From: Paenibacillus albidus
Lineage (GTDB): Bacteria; Bacillota; Bacilli; Paenibacillales; Paenibacillaceae
Direction: 5' to 3'
DNA: 64,000 bases
NCBI RefSeq assembly: GCF_014644435.1
Contig: NZ_BMKR01000012.1
Span: 1-64,000, forward strand
Positions 59,650 through 64,000 of the stretch are shown here, piece after piece (position 1 is the stretch's first letter; every line of letters begins with the position of its first letter). Under the pieces are notes generated by a model, which was not told the origin of the DNA, searched no databases, and saw only the letters and a program-made list of their open reading frames with translations. Made by a program: the position numbers and the translations under genes.

Positions 59650-60096
59650 TTAGTCTGACAGCGCCTCTTCCAGTGTTCGGAGCAATGCTGCTTCCTCCGG
59701 AGTCACTGTGAGGTCCTCGAAGCTCTTATACTCTAGTATAGTGCCCTCTCCCCTTAATTCCCTGATGCTGCTGAGCATAAAAAGCTTGGCCTCCCCAAGC
59801 CGCATCTCTCCCTGGCCTCCCGGCAGCCTGCATAGAACAAGTGAATACTCCTCCTGCAAGGAAGCGGATCTGTCTGCAGGAGACACTGCCGGGACCGTCA
59901 AGCGGAACAAAGGCATACCCGGATCGGCTTCGGGCAATCCCGGCCCGGTCAGATGATACACCGAGTAGGTGCTGTAAGCGCTTGGCAGTTCCTTCCCCTC
60001 CCGGGTCCGGCTGGAGATCAGCTTGCTGTTCTGATAAGCAAGGATTCCGGCCGCCAACAGCAGCAGGAATCCAACTGCCCCTAAGCCATAGATCAT
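59650..60096 (-). CDS. Hypothetical membrane-anchored protein
   Basis: This 148-residue protein has one N-terminal transmembrane helix (about 2-22: YGLGAVGFLLLLAAGILAY) and a soluble part of unknown fold. The ATG at 60096 has GAGGTACAT upstream; the frame is open 18 codons further without a site. It precedes the GNAT gene in an operon. I do not recognise a family. Confidence 0.65.
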   Translation of the reverse strand: MIYGLGAVGFLLLLAAGILAYQNSKLISSRTREGKELPSAYSTYSVYHLTGPGLPEADPGMPLFRLTVPAVSPADRSASLQEEYSLVLCRLPGGQGEMRLGEAKLFMLSSIRELRGEGTILEYKSFEDLTVTPEEAALLRTLEEALSD

Positions 60097-60200
60097 ATGT
60101 ACCTCATCCCCCGCCCCCCGAATCCTAACCTTCAAACCACATGACTTCATATTATCATGAGAGGAAGCTGCCGGGAAATGCTGTTTTAGAGTATAGGCAT

Positions 60201-60468
60201 AATTACTATATTTAAGCTGAACAAAAGATAAATAACAAAGACGAGAAGGAGGGAAGGGGAAGTTTGGAACTGGAGGAGCGATAGCGACCGCCCGAAAGCT
60301 TTCCGCAGGAAAGCTCGCATCGTAAGCATAAGCTGTCTTCGGATTTCAACCAAAAGTAGTGTTTAATTAAAGAAATCTGAAGACAACAGCGGCTGGAAGT
60401 CCAAACATTCACCGTAGTGACGGGCTAATCTTACGTTAACCTCTTAAGTTCATCTTATATAGTTAATT
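60201..60468. mobile_element. MITE-like element, copy B
   Basis: An imperfect inverted repeat closes the element: AATTACTATATTTAAGCTGAAC at the left (60201-60222) and the complement of AATTAACTATATAAGATGAAC at the right (60448-60468). Inside, the reverse complement carries the same ACTACGGTGAATGTTTGG core and CTCCAGTTCCAAA stretch as copy A at 30291-30503. No gene is present here. The region 60097-60572 holds nothing else I can name. Confidence 0.65.
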
Positions 60469-60572
60469 TGAATATTTCAAAATAACAGTTGAAACTTCGA
60501 ACCCGATGTCTCATAATGGTGATAGGAATGCTGCTTGTCAATCCATATGGAAATCAAGGGAGGAAATTGTAC

Positions 60573-61220
60573 ATGAAGTTTTTCTTGGATACAGGGAATA
60601 TTGAAGAAATCAAACGTATCACCCGCCTCGGATTAGTGGATGGCGTAACGACAAATCCGTCACTCATCGCCAAAGAAGGCAGACTCTTTAAAGATGTAAT
60701 CAAAGAAATCGTCGCCATCGTGCCAGGGCCGGTCAGCGCGGAAGTCATCGGGCTCAAAGCTGAAGACATGCTTAAGGAAGCCTATGAAATCGCCGAGTGG
60801 GCGCCGAACGTTGTGATTAAACTGCCTATGACCGAAGACGGCTTGGAAGCTTGTTATGAGCTGACCAAAAAAGGCATCAAAACCAATGTAACCTTGATCT
60901 TCTCCGCCGCACAAGGACTGATGGCTGCCAAAGCAGGCGCAACCTATATCAGCCCGTTTGTAGGGCGTCTTGATGATATCGGTGTGGATGGCATGCAGCT
61001 GATTAAGGATCTGAAGACCATTCTGACCAACTTTAATCTTCCTTCGGAAATTATCGCCGCGAGCATCCGCAATATCGCGCATGTGGAACAAGCTGCTATC
61101 GCCGGTGCCCATATTGCGACGATTCCGGGCTCTCTCTTGCCTTCCCTGTGGAAACACCCGCTTACAGACAGCGGAATCGAACGTTTCCTGAAGGATTGGG
61201 AAAGTGTTCCTAAAGCCTAA
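60573..61220 (+). CDS. fsa: Fructose-6-phosphate aldolase / small transaldolase
   Basis: This 215-residue TIM-barrel Schiff-base aldolase is of the FSA/TalC class. [16 protein letters not shown] opens it, [13 protein letters not shown] is conserved, and K83 in [10 protein letters not shown] is the Schiff-base lysine. [16 protein letters not shown] sequence appears as [14 protein letters not shown]. Members act either as transaldolase or as fructose-6-phosphate aldolase, which sequence alone does not settle. The ATG at 60573 follows AGGGAGGAAATTGTAC. It is monocistronic with its own terminator, in the same metabolic area as rpiA. Confidence 0.91.
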   Translation: MKFFLDTGNIEEIKRITRLGLVDGVTTNPSLIAKEGRLFKDVIKEIVAIVPGPVSAEVIGLKAEDMLKEAYEIAEWAPNVVIKLPMTEDGLEACYELTKKGIKTNVTLIFSAAQGLMAAKAGATYISPFVGRLDDIGVDGMQLIKDLKTILTNFNLPSEIIAASIRNIAHVEQAAIAGAHIATIPGSLLPSLWKHPLTDSGIERFLKDWESVPKA

Positions 61221-61241
61221 TACCACCTTTTTATAACAGTA

Positions 61242-61276
61242 AGCCCTTATCCGGCCATCCGGATAAGGGCTTTTTT
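61242..61276 (+). terminator. Terminator of the aldolase gene
   Basis: AGCCCTTATCCGG (61242-61254) pairs with CCGGATAAGGGCT (61259-61271) around a four-base loop and is followed by TTTTT. Confidence 0.94.
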
Positions 61277-61383
61277 AAAATATAAGAATTTATATGTTTC
61301 ACGCTATATATTATCCTTCTATTTCTCGCTAAAACACCCGTCCTTTAAAAGGACGGCGTAGCCGTTTTCACTTGTGATCTTAA

Positions 61384-62217
61384 TTATTTATATGTTATTG
61401 ACTTAAACGCAACGGTCTGATCTTTTATACCTTTCTCGGCTGCAAATCTTTCAATACTGGATGCACCAAAGAAACCGTCTATTCCTTCTGTTCTTTCAAT
61501 TACGTATGCAGCATCTTCAGGTTCTGCAATAGGTCCTCCGTGACATATTACCATTATATCCGGATTAATTTCTTTACCGGCTTTAATAATAGCTTCAATT
61601 TTCTTAACACAATCATCTAATGTTAGGGCTGTTTTTGCGCCAATTGTACCTTTGGTAGTTAAGCCCATATGTGCTACCAGGATATCTGCTCCTGCCGCTG
61701 CCATTGCTTTTGCCTGCTCGGGATCAAATACATACGGAGTTGTAAGCATGTCTAATTCATGTGCTGTTCTAATCATTTCTACTTCTAAATCATATCCCAT
61801 ACCTGTCTCTTCTAAGTTTTGTCTGAATACGCCATCAATCAAACCTACTGTCGGGAAATTTTGCACGCCATTAAATCCTTGGTCCTTTAACTGTTTTAAA
61901 TAAACCTCCATAACTCTAAAAGGATCTGTTCCGCATACGCCTGCTAATACTGGTGTATTTTTTACAACTGGCAATACTTCAGCACCCATTTCAACTACAA
62001 TTTGATTTGCATCCCCATAAGATAATAATCCGGCTAATGATCCACGGCCTGCCATTCTATATCTTCCAGAATTATAGACAATAAGCATATCAGCGCCGCC
62101 AGCTTCACTGCTTTTAGCAGTAATACCTGTACCGGCTCCTACTCCCAATAGGATCTTTCCGTTTTTCACTTCTTCCTTAAACTTTGCAATAATTTCTTTT
62201 CTCGTATTTTTGTTCAT
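61384..62217 (-). CDS. Phosphoenolpyruvate hydrolase family TIM-barrel protein
   Basis: This 277-residue protein is of the PEP hydrolase family (TIM-barrel, PEP mutase-like fold; PF09370). [18 protein letters not shown] opens it, then [13 protein letters not shown], and [18 protein letters not shown]. Its true substrate is not settled. The ATG at 62217 has GGAGG 8 bases upstream; the frame is open 19 codons further. Codons are AT-rich, unlike its neighbours. It probably forms an operon with the Tm-1-like gene upstream, although a 332-base repeat-containing gap separates them. Confidence 0.85.
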   Translation of the reverse strand: MNKNTRKEIIAKFKEEVKNGKILLGVGAGTGITAKSSEAGGADMLIVYNSGRYRMAGRGSLAGLLSYGDANQIVVEMGAEVLPVVKNTPVLAGVCGTDPFRVMEVYLKQLKDQGFNGVQNFPTVGLIDGVFRQNLEETGMGYDLEVEMIRTAHELDMLTTPYVFDPEQAKAMAAAGADILVAHMGLTTKGTIGAKTALTLDDCVKKIEAIIKAGKEINPDIMVICHGGPIAEPEDAAYVIERTEGIDGFFGASSIERFAAEKGIKDQTVAFKSITYK

Positions 62218-62330
62218 TTGTAAATCCTCCATAATCATTATATTTTTTATGTGTCTTATTTGGCTCAAATCCATAATCAGCGGTTAACTTGGCCCCAGCA
62301 ACAACTCGTCACTGGGAGCGGCTGTACAAG

Positions 62331-62540
62331 GAAGCGGACTCAGGAGATCTTATTTGAGGCAACGAAAGGTGTTGTCCTTTTTCACGGACTCAGGGGAGCT
62401 TATTCTATGATCTCTAGCCCAAAACGAAGGTCATTTGATCATTTAGCGGCTCCTGAGTCCGTTTGACCAGGAAAATGAGCTGATTTCGCGAAATAACGTT
62501 TCTCCAGTCCGTTCAGTCTGTCAACAGCTTATTTTGAGGT
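62331..62540 (+). repeat. Intergenic repeat R1, copy 2, with flanking hairpin repeats
   Basis: The block 62454-62540 matches 59-146. Upstream, two direct CGGACTCAGGxGA-CTTATT units (from 62335 and 62385) and an inverted unit GCTCCTGAGTCCG (62449-62461) can fold into a hairpin. The whole lies between the two AT-rich genes and contains no open frame. Confidence 0.75.
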
Positions 62541-62548
62541 AAAGCCTC

Positions 62549-63757
62549 TTATTTACTCATTAAATCTATTAATTTTTGTGCTGCTGCTTCTGCAAACGCT
62601 ACATCATTTATGGCATAATTCATTTCAATTACCTCTACAACATTTCTGTTTATACCCTCTCTTAAGGTATCAAATAACATCTTATCTTCCTCTGCTCCAT
62701 AGAAGGCTTCACCTTCAACATCAATGGCTGATATGCCTTTGAGAGGCAACATTAAAACGGTTTTCTCTTTTGCCATATTTAATTTATCGACAAGCTTTTT
62801 ACCGATCGCTTCATTTTCTTCTACAGTTGTTCTCATGAGTGTTACTGTAGGATTGTGCTTATAGAACTTATGTCCGGCAAATTTCTCCGGTATGGTATCG
62901 TAAGGTCCAAAGTTACACATATCAAGTGCACCTACGGATACAACCTGTGGAACATGATTTTTACCGGCTGCCTCCAAACGATGAGGTCCTGCATTCAGAA
63001 TGCCACCGATAATTTCGTCTGCCCACTCTGTTGTTGTAAGATCTAATACCCCTTCAATAAATCCAGCCTCAATAAGCGCTTCCATGGACTGTCCACCTAT
63101 ACCTGTGGCATGGAACACTAGTACTTCATACCCTCTATCCTCAAGGTATTTTCTGGCGGCGGTTACACAAGGAGTGGTCACCCCAAACATAGTTGCAGCA
63201 ATCAATGGCTTTTTCTCTATGACCTTTGTATTTTCAAATTTAACCATACCTGCGATTGCAAATGCTGCATTTGTAAAAATCTTTGTTGAAATTGAGTTGA
63301 GCCCTGCAACATCTACTACGGACGGCATCATGACAATATCACTTGTACCTACATATGGCGCAGTATTTCCAGATGCTACTGTGGATACCATAACTTTAGG
63401 TACACCAATGGGCAGCGCTCTCATAGCTGGTGCCACTAGTGAAGTTCCTCCGGTACCCCCTAAGGAGATGATTCCATCAAATTTACCCTGTTTGTATAAT
63501 TCAGGCACTAGTTGTTCCATACCTTTGGATAATGCTTCCGTTGCTAAAGCTCTGTCATTCTTAGCAGCGAGCGTTGTAATGTCCAGGCCTATTGCCTCTG
63601 CGATCTCACTGTTGGATATATCCGGTTTAAATGTAGGCTCAAATACACCTGTATGAATGGTAAAAGTACTTAGTCCCAAACTTTCAAGCAAATGTTTAAG
63701 GTATAGATACTCTTCACCTTTAGTGTCAAATGTCCCCGCAATGGCGATGGTCTTCAT
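62549..63757 (-). CDS. Tm-1-like (UPF0261) ATP-binding protein
   Basis: This 402-residue protein opens MKTIAIAGTFDTKGEEYLYL. It contains the glycine-rich GIISLGGTGGTSLVAPAMRALPIGVPK and VFHATGIGGQSMEALI segments typical of the Tm-1-like / UPF0261 family (related to the plant Tm-1 protein). It often neighbours a PEP-hydrolase-family protein, as it does here. AAAAGGAGG precedes the ATG. Codons are markedly AT-rich. The reaction is unknown. An AraC regulator lies immediately upstream. Confidence 0.87.
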   Translation of the reverse strand: MKTIAIAGTFDTKGEEYLYLKHLLESLGLSTFTIHTGVFEPTFKPDISNSEIAEAIGLDITTLAAKNDRALATEALSKGMEQLVPELYKQGKFDGIISLGGTGGTSLVAPAMRALPIGVPKVMVSTVASGNTAPYVGTSDIVMMPSVVDVAGLNSISTKIFTNAAFAIAGMVKFENTKVIEKKPLIAATMFGVTTPCVTAARKYLEDRGYEVLVFHATGIGGQSMEALIEAGFIEGVLDLTTTEWADEIIGGILNAGPHRLEAAGKNHVPQVVSVGALDMCNFGPYDTIPEKFAGHKFYKHNPTVTLMRTTVEENEAIGKKLVDKLNMAKEKTVLMLPLKGISAIDVEGEAFYGAEEDKMLFDTLREGINRNVVEVIEMNYAINDVAFAEAAAQKLIDLMSK

Positions 63758-63802
63758 TTTTTAACCTCCTTTTAAATTTTGGCTTTTAAGAACGTTCTCA
63801 TA

Positions 63803-63840
63803 AAAAAAACAGTATGATTAACAACAAATTAATCATACTG
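63803..63840 (-). terminator. Terminator of the AraC gene
   Basis: CAGTATGATTA (63810-63820) and TAATCATACTG (63830-63840) are exact complements. On the minus strand they are followed by eight T. It separates the partial AraC gene from the Tm-1-like gene. Confidence 0.85.
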
Positions 63841-63872
63841 TTTCGGCTTATTTTCGAAAACGCTTTAATGTC

Positions 63873-64000
63873 TTATCTTTTTGTGTTTAGGTTAGATTTA
63901 TATTGTTTTGGAGAATAACCTTTATACTTTTTGAACATTTTGCTGAACTGTGCATAATCCTGATACCCGACTAATGGCGCTAGCTCAGAACATTGGATAT
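63873..64000 (-). CDS. AraC-family regulator (C-terminal part; 5' end outside window)
   Basis: Only the last 42 codons are present. They read LAPLVGYQDYAQFSKMFKK followed by YKGYSPKQYKSNLNT and stop, the second helix-turn-helix of an AraC DNA-binding domain. The gene continues beyond the window edge. AT-rich codons match the two genes that follow it on the same strand, which it probably regulates. Confidence 0.8.
   Translation of the reverse strand, partial: IQCSELAPLVGYQDYAQFSKMFKKYKGYSPKQYKSNLNTKR

Noticed and set aside
1..64000. CRISPR arrays, prophage genes, rRNA or tRNA genes
   Set aside because: No regularly spaced repeats, phage structural genes, or tRNA-like TTCGA/cloverleaf patterns were seen; the only repeats are the two-copy families described.

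Overview
The window looks like the chromosome of a Paenibacillus-type, endospore-forming member of the Bacillota. The evidence is a GerA/GerC/GerB spore-germination operon, a DesK-DesR-Des membrane-fluidity system very close to that of Bacillus, an S-layer-homology protein, Gram-positive lipoprotein signals, strong AGGAGG ribosome sites, frequent GTG and TTG starts, and YesM/YesN sugar regulators. Only protein genes, one riboswitch and small mobile debris were found. I saw no rRNA, tRNA, CRISPR array, prophage or origin.

Layout. 0.3-5.3 kb: a sugar-catabolic operon on the minus strand (two TIM-barrel isomerases, two Gfo/Idh/MocA oxidoreductases) with a divergent AraC regulator. 5.2-11.6 kb: small and single genes (AIM24, TetR, Fur, AraC, an internally duplicated protein, an SLH protein). 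11.6-14.0 kb: a cystine importer, tcyABC. 14.2-19.3 kb: a TPP riboswitch and terminator controlling thiZXY-thiMDE (thiamine precursor import and salvage). 19.4-22.1 kb: RluF with a coupled small basic protein, a truncated phosphoesterase, and asd. 22.3-30.2 kb: a tight five-gene operon (SWIM, HEAT-like, MoxR AAA+, DUF5682, VWA), the most interesting system here. 30.3-36 kb: a MITE-like element, a kinase-fold protein, desKR-des and an MFS exporter. 36-44.1 kb: a sugar ABC importer followed by a three-component sensor (histidine kinase, membrane-anchored sugar-binding protein, response regulator). 44.3-49.9 kb: a germinant receptor operon in the order A-C-small-B, small genes and a LOG-family hydrolase. 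50-53.3 kb: a decayed gene, a TPR protein, an IS1182 remnant, and an ECF sigma/anti-sigma pair with a recognisable self-promoter. 53.4-61.3 kb: MarR-MMPL, rpiA-vanZ-GNAT, a GNAT operon and a transaldolase-type aldolase. 61.4-64 kb: a visibly AT-richer module (PEP-hydrolase family, Tm-1-like, partial AraC), probably acquired.

Repeats. Two families occur twice: a 17-22 bp-TIR element at 30.3 and 60.2 kb, and an 87-88 bp intergenic repeat at 0.06 and 62.5 kb. Where coordinates differ from the longest open frame, the start was moved to the best ribosome-binding site, and each entry says why. Similarities to named families were judged by eye and memory; no search was run.
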